From: Aphelidium insulamus
Lineage: Eukaryota > Aphelidiomycota > Aphelidea > Aphelidiaceae
Reading direction: 5' to 3'
Length of the DNA stretch: 64,000 nucleotides
Assembly (NCBI GenBank): GCA_036784855.1
Contig: JAZDSV010000020.1
Location: 186,001 to 250,000 of the forward strand
The notes under the pieces are model-generated. The model did not search any database, was not told the origin of the DNA, and worked only from the letters and a program-made list of their open reading frames with translations. The translations under genes and the position numbers were made by a program. Shown here piece after piece: positions 10,880 to 22,561 of the stretch (positions within the stretch are counted from its first letter, which is position 1; every line of letters starts with the position of its first letter).

Positions 10880-12232
10880 CTAATAAGGACGAAAGTGTGC
10901 ATCGCTGTGCCGCTTTGACTTTGCCAGTTTGGTTGTTTTTGCTGCGGCAATTGGCGCGGCATCTTTGACTGCGATCTTCTTTGTGTTGTTCTTTGTCTTC
11001 TTCAAGTTCAGTGCCGACAAACCAGACTGCGCCTGTGATACAGTGTCCACTCCCGCTTCAGTCATCCAGGCCACCACGTGCCCGTCCTCGCCACAAGTCA
11101 GCACAGCGTCCCCGGCCAAGTGCAATATATCGCGCACGGTATCAGTGTGACCGCCGTGAAACCGCTGTAAAGTAGTTCGTGGAGGTTGCAAAGTTCCGTC
11201 CGCATTAATTTCGATACGGCTCCACTCTCCGCTGCATGGGTATGATTTATGTCAGCCAACACGTTCATATAAATGCATACACAGCCATCACGTACGAATG
11301 AGAACCCAGGTTCAAGAAGGTGCGACCATCACTGCTGGTAGTGGTGAAGCGCAGTGCATAGTCAACACCGCTGAATGCGGCACGGCAGTCCCCAATGTCC
11401 GACAGCTGCGTGCCGGCCGCAGCATTCCACGTGCTTGCCTGTTCGATAAACGTGGTCACGCCCACACCGCCGCCACAGCTTGACAAGCTGCTCTCTTCGT
11501 CGGAGATCTCTGCACTGGCAATCAGTGGCAGCCAGTCCACGCGGGAGACGGCACTGCCAGCAGGCAGCACGGACCGCAGCGCCTCATCCTCATCACTGTG
11601 CCGCGTGTCAAACACGCACACCAAGCCGTCCGTGGAGCCAGAGAGCAGACGGTGCGTCGCCACGTTACTGAACTGCAGATCAGTCACGTCGTCGCCCAGC
11701 GACTCGGTGATGGTGAGCAGGGGTGCGCGCGTATCGCGCCAGTCCCACAGCACAATGGACGCGTCCTGTCGCTTGTCCGTGCCGACCGCCAGCTGCACGC
11801 CGTCCACACTGCACGCCACGGACAGCAATGCGCGCCCACGCTGGTCTACCGCGTCAGACAAATGTCTTCCAGATATGGGTAGTCACCACACGTACCGCCA
11901 GTAAACTCCATCGACGGCTGGCTGGGCGTACGCGCGTCCCACAGGCACACCACGCCGTCAGTGCACGCACCGGCCACCGCACTCTGCCCGCACACGGTGG
12001 TGATGCGCGATACACGGCCAGTATCATGTCCCGGCGAGGCATTGTCAGCGCGACGCGCCGCCGACCCAACCACCGTGAACCGCTCACACACATCCAGCCA
12101 TGATATCCCGCGCGGAGAGTTTAGACACGCCACCGTGCACGGCGCTGATGCCAGACTGTCAGTGCCGGTCACCGCCGCCAACTCCGTGGCGTAGTTGGTG
12201 CCGTCGCCCTCGATGATGCGCTGGGCCTTCAT
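10880..12232 (-). CDS. WD40-repeat protein, WDR89-like
   Basis: Three coding pieces: 12232 to about 11890, about 11870-11285, and 11191-10880. Repeat strands are visible as VACSVDGVQLAVGTDKRQDASIVLWDWRD, TDLQFSNVATHRLLSGSTDGLVCVFDTR, VDWLPLI.., and FHGGHTDTVRDILHLAGDAVLTCGEDGHVVAWM. Repeat order, the 'HGGHxxTVRD...GEDGxxxxW' last blade and a short Lys-rich tail ending FRPY resemble WDR89. The junction near 11.88 kb is unresolved: the obvious GTACGT donor and GAAG acceptor do not keep the frame, so either a non-standard intron or a one-base error lies there. No function is assigned beyond a beta-propeller scaffold. Confidence 0.65.
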
Positions 12233-12376
12233 TATTTTGCACAGGTGCTACGCCGTAGTCAGAGCAAAAGAGTTATTATGGAATGCGATGAATATAATAG
12301 TATATATAACGCATATATATTGATACTATGATATCTGCATATACGGGCTAAATACTTAAGGACGTCACGGAATATT

Positions 12377-13198
12377 ATGGCGTTTATCAATGGCCTGCAC
12401 TATTGTCGCAATTGCGTGCAGTCCTATCACAACTATCGATTAATTTCTGGCAAGTTCCGTAGTGGCTGGCGCTGTTCGACCAGTCACAAAGGCAAGACAC
12501 TGATCAAGCATGCAGAAAAATACATCTCAAAACGCATGCTGAAAAATTATTCGAAGCACGTGGGTAAACATTTGTCATCGCGTTTTATAGTTCATTACGT
12601 AGGTTTCAGTCAAAAAGATTGTCTGGATCATTGATGATTGGCTGGACTTGGAGAGCAACTGAAATTACATCCCATACATCATACGTCTCCAGGATCTTTA
12701 GTAGTCCATAAATATGATATGATATGTGTATCTGCTCCTCGTAGGCAATTGGACTACACCCTGCGACCGTCACGGATACTCGACGGGCGGATGCAACTCG
12801 TCATCGACTGCAGCCTAAGCCGCCTCGACTTTTTGCTGTGCAAGTAGAATTTTATCATCGCCTATGACGCTTTGCCGGCACTGCGCTGGCGGAGCGTCTT
12901 CTGGCGGGATGTCCGAAAGGCGTTCTCCTCTCACGGAGCGTTGCTTGCTGATAGCGGAATCCAAGCGCTACAAGACTCACTTTCTTTTCACAATGAAGTG
13001 CAACGACGGCATCCGTCCGAGAAATGCAACCACGAATGTGTATTTACGATTATAACATCTAAACGACGAGCGCGTGGTGTTAAACTAACTTGGTGGCTGA
13101 TTAAGTCGCCAAGTGAAGCAAATGCTTTTTTCATCACGGTGCCGCCCCGCAGTACACAAATAAACGTAAAATCAAAGCGCAGTACGAAGTCGAACTGA
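12377..13198 (+). pseudogene. Degenerate ORFs, possible transposase relic
   Basis: Three consecutive short frames (12377-12634, 12638-12847 and one covering about 12860-13198) read as one broken gene. The first has a Cys/His pattern with GWRCSTSHKGKTLIKH, loosely like the FLYWCH-type finger at the N-terminus of Mutator-like transposases. The third has a basic segment and no DDE motif that I can place. The identification is tentative; the evidence for decay is the need for several frame changes. Confidence 0.25.
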
Positions 13199-13540
13199 AG
13201 GAGTCAGACGAGACGATTTTTCGAGCCGCCTGTTCATGCGACCGTGCCAGGACCGCCTGCAACAATGTCGCCCACAGCAACATCGAGTGGTCTGACCGGA
13301 AAGAACATCACAGACATCGCGCTACGATGCTTGTTGTATTCAAACGACGCAGGAGCCCTCGTGGACGCTGTTGTTGCATCGTCACTTGGTTGAATTTAAT
13401 ATATATATTAACTGAATCATTTTGGAGAACAACGTGCTTTTATATATTTATGCTTTTTGGCCTCCCTACTTGTCGCGGCCGGAATATGTCTAAATTCTTG
13501 GATCTGTTGTCATTGCGGAATATGTTTGCATTTGTGGCGG
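13199..13540. other. Gene-free stretch downstream of the RNA-binding gene
   Basis: No coding signal that I trust. It should include the 3' untranslated region of the minus-strand three-RRM gene. Confidence 0.4.
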
Positions 13541-15898
13541 CTAAGAGTAAGATGACGAGGCACTCGGGAGAAGCATGCCAGGTTCACCGGAACGTGTCGA
13601 AGCGGGCGACGACTGGCGAGACAGTGACAGCGGCTGCTGATGTGGCTGATGCTGATGATGGCGGTACATATCATCCTTGGCATACTCATCGACATGCTGG
13701 CGCTTCTGTTGTTGATGTTTTTGTTGCTGACTACTACGGGCGGCCAGATAGTCGGCTGAGGCTGGCTCCGTGGCTGCCGAGTAGAACGAGCTGCCCTTCT
13801 TCCAGATAAAGTCTTCCAGCTCGCTGTATGACTCATCCAGGTTCTCGCGCAACAGCGCCACAGAGCTGGTCATCATCGTGGGCGTGCGTTGAGCGGCGGC
13901 GCGCGCACCGGCATCCAGGGCCGGAGTGGTTGTTGGGGAGTACAGCGACAGATTGCTCAGCAGTTTCTCGGGCGACGACGCGGAAGAAGGCGATGCTGGT
14001 GGCATTACCATGCCGTACGGCGACGAGGACGGGCTGCGCAGAGCGCTATTTGCAAAAGAAGGTCCGTTGGCCGTCAGTCCGGGCATCATTCCCGCCATGG
14101 AAGCATTGCTACGGCCCCAGCTGAGGCGGATGCGGTTGCCCGCGAGCATTGTGCCGTTCAGCTGCGCGATGGCATGTTCCGCCGACTGTCGATGTACAAA
14201 CGACACAAAACCGCAGCCCTTGCCAGGCGGAATCTTGACGTACACTATCGGCCCAAAGGATGCGAAATGTCTGCTTGTGAGAACTGTAGTTGTACAAAAT
14301 AGATCGTTACGCACCCTGCCAGCTCTTCCTCGCCCACATAGGTGCCGGTCAGACCACCGACAAACACCGTGGTGTTGTTTGGGTCGTTGTACATGGACGC
14401 GGTGTTTCCAGAATGGTGCCCACCTTGCCACGGTGACGATGGCTGCGAGCCGTTGTGCGAGTGGTGGTGGTGGTGCTGCAGATGATGTGGCGGCTGATGT
14501 GGCGGCTGCTGATGGTGAGGCGGGGCACCAATACCCGCAGACCACGGGGAGCCAGCTCCCGAGCCGGAGCCTCCATTCACGCCGCCGCCATAACCGGCGC
14601 CGAAGCGACCCTTTGGAGTGGCAACTGATATGCGCATGGGACGCGAGCCGCAGTACACACCCTGCATCTCCACCATGGCACGTTGCTGCTCCGCCTCCTC
14701 TCCGAATCGCACGAAACCGTACCCGCGCGACAGGCCCGTCATCGGATCCGTCACCACCTTGGCGGAGCGGCACGATGCGAATCGCGACTGGAACGTGACC
14801 AGCAGCAAGTTGTCATGCACATCCGGCCCCAGATCGCCCACGAATATGGAGAACTCGGGCCCGGCAAACTCCTTCTTGTCCATGATGCCGCCGCCGCTGG
14901 CCCAGTTCAGCTTGAACAGTTTGTTGGAGTTTGGTATGAAAGTGCCACTGAGGCTCATGAGTGCCTTGGCCGCCGCCGCACTGCTCGCAAAGTCCACAAA
15001 GCAGTAGCCAGCATTCACCCTGCAACAATCAATAAGAATATACGCTTACATACTAAAACAAAGAACCGCACCCAGTGAAGCGATCTCGGATAATCTTGAC
15101 GTCCACAGCCTCGCCAAAGTTGTGCCAGATTTGCTTGACGAAATCCTCGTCCATCCACTGCTCCAGGTCGCCCATCCACAGCGTTGTTTTGCGGTCCTCA
15201 TCAGACGGGTTCAGCGAGTTGCTCGGGCTGGAGGAGGTTGCATTCGAGGCTGAAGTGCTGCACGACGTCGCAGCACTGGACGGTGCCAATGAGTGCGAAG
15301 GCGATGACATTGCGGTAAAATGCTGGTGCTGCTGTTTCTCAGCGGGGAAGTGGCGAGGTACACCGCGATGCATCGGCCGCACCGACGTGGCCACCGTGTC
15401 ATCGGCGCTAAACAGTGCAGCGTGTGGCAAGGGCGACATGGGCGAGAACACGGACGGCATCAGGAAGCTTTGCACTGGTGAACAGGGCGCAGAGTGGGAC
15501 ACGGCCGAGAACGGGGAAGACGCGGCAGAGGGCGGTGCACCGGCCCCCGAGAACGGTGACGTGCAAGACGACAGCGACAAGCGCTGCAATGACTGCTTCA
15601 ACGTATCGGGAGTCGAACGCGCCGAATCAAGGCCAAAGCAGCCAAAGCAGCTGGCCAGATCGCGATTACGCACAGCGGGCGACGTGGGTGCCGGTGCATA
15701 CAATGCCACATTCGACACGTTTATGGACAGCCGGCCCGAGGAAGAAGCGGGCTTGCCACCACGATCACCGCCACTGTTAGGTTTGGGGCTGGTTGCCGCG
15801 GGTTTGGCACCACTAGGGTCGGAGATCGAAGAGGAAGCAGTATCGGACGCGGCGTTCGACGTCTGGCGACCAGCCACCACATCGGACACCACCATCAT
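13541..15898 (-). CDS. Three-RRM RNA-binding protein, Csx1/Nam8/Ngr1 family
   Basis: Exons 15898-15072, 15019-14315 and 14270-13541 join in frame to about 753 residues. After a Ser/Pro-rich N-terminus, RRM1 starts TTLWMGDLEQWMDEDFVKQIW and is completed across the first intron as FTGVNAGYCFVDF. RRM2 contains FSIFVGDLGPDV...SRGYGFVRF. RRM3 contains TTVFVGGLTGTYVGEEELAG and, across the second intron, HFASFGPIVYVKIPPGKGCGFVSFVHR. This RRM arrangement and the 'MGDLExWMDE' signature are those of fungal Csx1/Nam8/Ngr1 and related TIA-1/RBP45 proteins, which regulate splicing or mRNA stability. His/Gln- and Ser/Pro-rich linkers suggest granule formation (inference). The start at 15898 is the first of two adjacent Met codons; the frame stays open upstream to 15979. 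Confidence 0.9.
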
Positions 15899-16520
15899 GC
15901 AAATGGAAGACAAAAAATATGGACGGTGCAGCAACTGAATGACAATATGCGATAAATGCGTCCACCGAGACAACTGCACGACAGCGTATTAGATGCAGTA
16001 ATGGTGCAAGTAACGCGTATAAAATTAACAAATTCAAACGCGTACATGACCAGAAGGGACTTGCGTGTAATGCACACCAGGCAATGCCGCACACAGACTA
16101 GCAGTGACAGCAGAGGCAGCAGCGGCAACAAGGCAACAACGAGAGACAAACAGGGACAGGGCACACTGGCAGCAGAGCGTCGAGAGTGCAATGCAAGGCG
16201 CGCGAAAAGAAACGAGAACAAGACTGGCAACCACACGACACGGCGCAGAGCTTTTTTGGAATGGAGTTTTTAGTGCTGGCCAATGAGCGCACGGCTGGAA
16301 AATTTCCCTTCACGCGACCTTGACCCAAGGCTGGTAACCCTGACCCTAGGTGAGCTAATTGGCACGCGTCGCGCGCGATTGTCTCGTGTCGACAAAGCAG
16401 CGCCGGTGAGACACTTGTTATTGTGGCCTTTGGCTATCCTTTCATCCTCAAACTATATTCAAGAGCGTTTATATTGTAACTTATGCGACGCACTTGTCAA
16501 TGATGCTTAGGCAGTATGGC
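15899..16520. other. Upstream region of the RNA-binding gene
   Basis: No gene supported. Several overlapping ORFs exist but none has a domain. Probably promoter and 5' UTR of the minus-strand RNA-binding gene. Confidence 0.4.
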
Positions 16521-16523
16521 AGC

Positions 16524-17176
16524 TCAGTCACGATTGATAGCTTCCGGTGCCGGAGATTCCGTTGGTTGACCGTCTGTCTCTACACGAGGGGGATCCATGG
16601 GGTGAAGAATGCCCTTTTCTCGTAAGTAATCCATAATCGATTCCCGTTTTTTATAAGCTGCTACAGCTGCTACAGTGCTACAACGCCCTTTGTGAGGGCG
16701 GCTTGCATACCGTACGCACCCCACCAAACGAACGCAGGGCAGCATACTGCAAAAGTAGCGCCGGCGCAAACAAAGGGCATAAATACACCGCATATGACGC
16801 AGTGGCATCGGGCATCGCACAGCTCCCGTGCGTCTTCCTCTTGTTTTTCACGCCACGTTTGTGAACGGATGATCGCGGTATCCGCGCCATCAATATCGAG
16901 GCCGGATAAAGTGCTGGGGAACCGGACCGCTTCGACACGTGGAACCTGAGAACCATAGACGCGCATGTCATGACCGACATCTACTGGTGCTGGACCGGAT
17001 GCAGCGTCATGATGGCCATGAAAACCTTTGCTGGATGCACGTAGGCCATTGTTTACCACGGGTGACCGCACCGGAGCCGCATTGACCCCGGCAATGATCG
17101 TGAGTAGCGTGACAAGCAAGGCCAGCATTTTAGCAATTTTTGCTTCGGTAAAGGTCGCGCTGAACATTTTGAACAT
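16524..17176 (-). CDS. Small secreted Cys-containing protein, with a possible frameshift
   Basis: The frame 17176-16670 gives 168 residues. The likely signal peptide is MLALLVTLLTIIAGVNAAPV (Met at 17128; earlier in-frame Met at 17176). A mature part with a central Gly/His/Pro stretch follows, then a Cys-rich hydrophobic segment (CDARCHCVICGVFMPFVCAGATFAVCC) that could be a membrane anchor or a disulfide-rich tail. Beyond the stop at 16670 the next frame continues with plausible coding to 16524 (ending ...TESPAPEAINRD). The switch falls in a run of three GTAGCAGCT-like repeats near 16665, a slippage-prone site. Either the gene ends at 16670 or one indel separates the two parts. No family recognised. 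Confidence 0.45.
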
Positions 17177-18520
17177 TTTGACGCTATGTCAGCGCCAGCT
17201 TTGTTGACGCATTATAAAAAAATCTAATATCAACGTATGAAGAAATGTCTCACTATACACCGGGCGCATCAGATGCTTCAGTTCATCACAATGCGCAAAT
17301 CAACGTATTTATTTGTATTCCATTTACATAGATGGCATGGAATGGCTAAAGTCATGATTAGCGCCAGTTACGTTCCAAAATCAGACGTTTCCGCTCACAA
17401 TTTTATCGACGATCAACGCTAAGCCTTGACCAAAAATTGGGATTTAATATAAAGGCACCCCCAGTGTCCATGACAAAACACAAGTGGACAAGTCATCAGC
17501 ACCAGTATAATGCGTGTGTATAATGCGTGCGTAGCATGCACAGAGAGTGATGATAGTGCTCTCTGCCAAGCGCAGAGGCTTTATTTTGGGTTATTCATTT
17601 CTACCAAAATTGGGACAAATTGGCGGCTATAGACGACGTGCAATGTAGTCACACTGCTTCATTTGAGAATTAAATAATGCATTAGCATGATCCGGTCGAG
17701 GTCGAGTAGTCAGAGGCGGCATTGGTTGCGCCGTGGCAGTTGCTAAGCAACACTTCGAGCCAAGAGCAACAAGAACCCGCGCTGCTTCCTCATCTTGATA
17801 AGACTTGGGGTGAAGCGAGCATTGCTTGCAATTACTCTGCTTGAATATCACGTGAGTCCTTCCGGAGATTCCCAATAACAGAGCACTAAGGTCGTCAGTT
17901 AATCAGTTTATTGTCATGCCCGCAATGTGGGAGGAAATTGGAGAATAATATTTACGTAATTTCCAATTTAGCCGAGAACTTCGATATAATTTTCTGCATT
18001 ACTTTACGGAATAGAATTCTGCAAGCAAACAATTTGAATGAGTTGCAATTATCAACGCAAGACAATTGCGGTGCGGGTGCGTACAATGGCGGATTGGCGC
18101 GCCATGAGATCTTGAGTGGATGTCGGCTGCAGGCCTGACCAGTCAGACTGCAATATAAAGCTGCCGTTGGGCAGTGCTCCAGCGCGGAGCCCACCAGCTG
18201 CTGATATCACAAGAACAAATTCTTTAATTATTTGTTTGTTTGTTTGTTTGTGTAAATTTTAGAATTTATGGGGGTTTGTCTGTGGCCGTCATGAAGGCAA
18301 CCGCTTGCAGCTTGCTTGAGCGTTGTGGGCAATAATTTCATCATCCATAATAAACCCACACATTTCCTATTTATGGGGGTTTATTAAATTAAATATTATA
18401 AATAATAATAATAATAAATAATATTAAAATAATATTAAAGGGTTTGTGTAAATACTCTGTAGTTACTGATTGGTTGGCTGAAGACTCGCATGATCACACG
18501 AGAGTAAGTGAAAAGTCAAA
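17177..18520. other. Gene-poor stretch
   Basis: About 1.3 kb with only short ORFs lacking domains (for example 17627-17875 minus, 17911-18138 plus). It holds a GTTT tandem run near 18229-18250, two 'atttatgggggttt' copies near 18266 and 18370, and AT-rich triplet repeats near 18390-18440. The promoter of the downstream F-box/ankyrin gene should lie at its end. Confidence 0.5.
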
Positions 18521-20038
18521 ATGTCGGTATTTGACAGAGTCCCGCGGGAGGTTGTGCTGTGCATAGTGCGGTACTGCGGGCCCAACAATGGTCTGTTTAG
18601 CAGCATGGTGTGCAAAAAGTGGCATGATGCGTACTATGCGGCGCATGACGTGGACAATATCCACACGTCCTACGGTGCAGCAGTGACCTCAGTAGAACGC
18701 GTCGAATGGGCACTAGCAGCCGGCGCAGAAGCGTATTGCTTGGCCGACGCTGCATCAAAGAATAATTGCACAACCGTGTTGAAGTACCTGCTCAAGACAC
18801 AATTCGACACATCCTATGTCTGCGATGGCTGGCTGATGGATGCGGCAAATTTCGGCGACATTGATACACTGGACTGGCTTTTGAGTATTGGTGCCAAGTG
18901 GCAGCGAGGAATGGCATTTGGACCGGCAATGCGTGGTCAGCTGGAGACGTTGCAATGGCTGCATGGAAACATACCCGAGTGTGACATGGACGATGTTTGC
19001 ATTGGTGCTGCGCGAGGTGGACACTTGGACGTCTTCAAATGGGCACTCACCATCGGATGTTCTCTGACCGCTGATGCGTGCGCTGGTGCTGCCAGATACG
19101 GTCATTTGCATGTGTTAAAATGGCTGGTGGAAAATGGATGCGAATGGAACAATAATGGCATATGTGTCTATGCCGCACAGAGTGCAAATCGTTCGCTTTT
19201 ACAGTGGGTTTACGAAAATGGTGGCACGTTGGATGAAAAAGTATGTGCTGGAGTGGCATATATTGGAAACCTTGAGATGTTACAATGGGCACGTGCCAAT
19301 GGATGCCCGTGGGATTCCGATACTGTCACGGTTGCTGCTTCAAATGGCCATCTTGCCGTATTGCAATGGGCATTGGAGAACGGTTGTCCCGGGTCAGACG
19401 AGGTGTGCGAGCATGCAGCTATAGGCGGGCACTTTGCAGTGGTCCAGTGGGCTCAAGCACAAGGCTATCAATGGGGATCAGAAATGAATTTGGGTACTAT
19501 AAAATGTGCACTGGCTGGGCGCTGGGAAGGCTTTGGGAATGCCCGTTTGCGAGGACGACTGACTCAGTTTTTCACTGGGTCCAAACAGCGTGAATGTTTG
19601 CAAATAGCCAAGTGGGCTCACCAAAATGGTTGCCCCTTAGACTTGGATGTGGAAACTGAAGAACCGGAGAATGTTGTCAATAAGAAAGTATTTTCATTTC
19701 AAGAATCGGCAGCCATTTATGATGATCATGATGATGATGATGATGATAATCCACTTGCATTGTCAGAAGTGTCAGAAGCTCACAACGATTTTCAAATCGA
19801 AAGTTACGCTGCCTGTGTAGGCGACATTGAAGTGCTAGAATGGCTATGCAGTATTGGATACACGTTGTCAAATGCCACCTACATCAAAGTGATTACAAGT
19901 ATCGACATTCCAGTGAAGTGGAAACTGAAAACGGTGAAATGGTTGCATTCTCGTGGTATTCCCTGGAATCGATCAATGCTTCTCCGAGCCTGCAAAGGAC
20001 CGACGCTGAGGAAGTGGCTTCTGCAACAATCAGATTAG
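18521..20038 (+). CDS. F-box-like / ankyrin-like repeat protein
   Basis: A single-exon 505-residue protein. The N-terminus (VPREVVLCIVRYCGPNNGLFSSMVCKKWHDAYY) is F-box-like. Then follow about ten degenerate ankyrin-type repeats of about 27-30 residues with the core 'xxxAAxxGHLxxLxWxxxNGCPWD' (for example GNLEMLQWARANGCPWDSDT). This variety is expanded in amoebae, stramenopiles, large DNA viruses and some fungi. A short Asp-rich tract (DDHDDDDDDN, about residue 400) interrupts the repeats. It may be an SCF substrate adaptor, which is inference from F-box plus repeats. Confidence 0.7.
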   Translation: MSVFDRVPREVVLCIVRYCGPNNGLFSSMVCKKWHDAYYAAHDVDNIHTSYGAAVTSVERVEWALAAGAEAYCLADAASKNNCTTVLKYLLKTQFDTSYVCDGWLMDAANFGDIDTLDWLLSIGAKWQRGMAFGPAMRGQLETLQWLHGNIPECDMDDVCIGAARGGHLDVFKWALTIGCSLTADACAGAARYGHLHVLKWLVENGCEWNNNGICVYAAQSANRSLLQWVYENGGTLDEKVCAGVAYIGNLEMLQWARANGCPWDSDTVTVAASNGHLAVLQWALENGCPGSDEVCEHAAIGGHFAVVQWAQAQGYQWGSEMNLGTIKCALAGRWEGFGNARLRGRLTQFFTGSKQRECLQIAKWAHQNGCPLDLDVETEEPENVVNKKVFSFQESAAIYDDHDDDDDDNPLALSEVSEAHNDFQIESYAACVGDIEVLEWLCSIGYTLSNATYIKVITSIDIPVKWKLKTVKWLHSRGIPWNRSMLLRACKGPTLRKWLLQQSD

Positions 20039-20314
20039 AATTGTAGAGTAAATTATCAGTCACCACTCTGTTGTTCTAATGCATAATATATGATGCCTTT
20101 CTGAGCTCAACGGTTTGCTTGCTGGCTGGTTGGCATTGTTAACACCAATTTTATTTATGAAAGGTGACATTGTATTCAAATAATTTTTCATTTAAATCCC
20201 CTTTTTTACCTTGAGCTTGAGTTTTCCAGACATTCGCGCCAGCTCGTTGCAGTATATAACACAGCACGGCGCGTGGAGGAATCAACACGCAAATACTTCA
20301 ATCAATACTTGACA
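20039..20314. other. Intergenic, promoter of the Myb-like gene
   Basis: No gene. A TATATAAC word near 20255 lies about 60 bp before the chosen start codon at 20315 and is a candidate core promoter. Confidence 0.35.
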
Positions 20315-22486
20315 ATGAAGCGCGCCGCGTCCATATTCCCGCGGTGGACGGCGGGGCGGGCTCGGCGCTGGAGCACTACCGAACTGGCGGCACTATACCG
20401 CGGTCTGACCCACCACATTCCACAGCCGCCATCGTCGTCATCCAAGATCCCATGGCGCGCCGTATCCGCCGAATTCGTGCGCACCCGCTCCGCACAGCAA
20501 TGCCGCCTAAAATTCGGCGTGGTGGCCATGGCGAATGCCGAGCTGGTGCAGCGGCTGCATGCGGATGGGCCAGCGGCTGTGGGCGAGCAGGATTTTATTG
20601 ACGCGTGTCTGCGGAAGCGCGTTTCGGCGTCCCCCATGCAAAAGCACTACTTGAGCGGCCTGGTTGCATCGTCTGCCGGGCATAGCTGTTTACTAGCTTC
20701 CAGTGAAGGAGTTGATGGCGACCGATTTCAACTTGCTGCGACCAATTCGGCCAATATTGAGGATGTCAAGATAATCACTGACGGCGACCAGAATGATTTG
20801 TCTTTCGAGGAAACTTTGAGAAGCCAGGAATCGTCGCTGGCACCGCTGCTGGCCAACACGCTGCACACCGAGAGTGATACTCAGCGCCACTCGACCTGGA
20901 CCGACGACGAGATGGGCAGAATGACTCAAGCGCTCAGTCTACACGCGAACTTGTACGTACCGGATACGGCGTCCACCACGCCCATCGACGAAATCCGTCG
21001 TCACTCGGCCGCCATTCCCTGGAATGCAGTGGCGTCCATGGTTCGCACTCGCACCGCCGAGTATGTAAAATTTATTGCCTGTAATATTATCTCTAGCACC
21101 GTTAGTCGTTAATGAGACAGTGCGTGTCGCTCCCGATGGAATTACTTGCTCTCAACCAAGCCACAGAGCGCATTACAAGTTGTGGCGGCCGCCAATTCAA
21201 GGCTATCGCAAAAGAGTGAATATTGGCGCGTGGCCGTGGACGCGAGAACTATGAGCTCCAAAAATTATGAAGTCGTTAATAGTGCCATCGACTCCATCGA
21301 TCTGCTGACATTTGCAGTGTGCATGCGCGATGCACCATTCGAACGTGCGCATTGGCTCTGTCGCAACACTATATCTCCCTCGGAGTTGGTGCGACTGGCA
21401 CATGGACGCCTGAGCGGCCTGGATGATGGACAATCAGCAGTACAAGGTGATAAACTTGTCGCATTACTTGGACCGTTATTGAGTGAAATAGTCACAATGC
21501 CACGCGTGAAACGGCTTGACACAAAGACTGCATTAGATGCATCTGCCCTTGTTAATGCAACTTTTGGAAAAGCCGGTGTGGATCCAACAGTCACTGCGTC
21601 TCCACTGCTGACCGTCGCCTTGTGCCAGTATCTGCGCTGTAATCTCGACAATTTGGATCGAAAATTAAAACTCTTTGTGGCTGGATATAAACGACATGTA
21701 TCGAAACGCAAACGGGCACTCACTAGATCTGAGCGCACATGGCTGAGAAAACTACGGAATGGTTCATCTCCTTCAGTTTTTGCCGAGTCTGATGGGTCAG
21801 ATGTGCCTCTGAAGCTTCAGATGATATATTCACTACTGCGTGGTGACACTGGCGCCTCTGATACTGCGAAGAGTCGGGCAAAATCACAATCGTGCGACGA
21901 CTTTATGGAATTCATGGACGCATTGTCTGAGGAGCGGCGCACTGAGCTACTAGACCGGTCAGACAACGCCAAGTCGCTGAGTGCTGCCCACGTTAAAGTG
22001 CTGCTCTATCTCCTATCAACCGGAAAGGAGTCAGCGCCCTCCATATTCGCCAACTGGCGCCATGATTCGATTCTCGGCTTCCCGCATCCGCCGTGGAATT
22101 TGGTAGCCGAGGCCATGGGCATGCAACGGCGCCCTCTCTACCGCTATGTGCACGCCAACCAGCGATGGATCTCCGAGTGGCTTCGTCGTTTTAACAATGA
22201 ACAGCAATGTGGCGCAGCTACAGAAACGTGCAATGAAAATACCGTTGATACACGGAGGAGGCGGTGGGTGCGATGGACGCCGAGAGAAGTGGAGGAGCTG
22301 AAGCAGAGGATTGTAGAGTACCGCTGCAAACAGCCACTGCTGAACACTGATGATTATGATGATAATAACAATAATTCATCCATTCCAAACAGCAGCTGGG
22401 ACCAGCTAGCAGCGGACATGGGCGGCCACAGGAGTGGCAGTGCGGTAGAATTCAAGTGGAGGTCTCTTCGTCGTGGCGCCTCCTAA
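20315..22486 (+). CDS. Multi-SANT/Myb-domain protein
   Basis: Exon 1 runs from ATG 20315 to about 21062 (GTATGT donor); coding resumes after about 21162 and continues to 22486. SANT/Myb-like modules: residues about 12-65 (ARRWSTTELAALYRGL...PWRAVSAEFVRTRSAQQC), a second (STWTDDEMGRMTQALSLHA...PWNAVASMVRTRTAE) cut by the intron, a third with PPWNLVAEAMGMQRRPLYRYV, and a C-terminal one (RWVRWTPREVEELKQRIVEY...SSWDQLAADMGGHRSG). The layout suggests a nuclear DNA-binding regulator. The acceptor at 21161 or 21167 leads to AHYKLWR, which completes repeat two, but this frame meets a stop near 21250, so a further very short intron or frame change is needed before the long frame that starts around MSSKNYEVV. 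The exon structure there is unresolved. Confidence 0.65.
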
Positions 22487-22561
22487 ATAGTGTAATATAA
22501 TATTGTTTTTTGTTTCATGAGATGAACAAATATTGTATTAAATTATTGAATACGTCAAAAA

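Noticed and set aside
13926-14798. A 290-codon plus ORF across the RNA-binding gene
   Set aside because: Antisense to RRM-coding exons; no domain.
17911-18138. Small ORF beginning MSCPQCGRKL as a zinc-ribbon gene
   Set aside because: Only one Cys pair is present, the rest is not zinc-ribbon-like, and no exon structure supports it.
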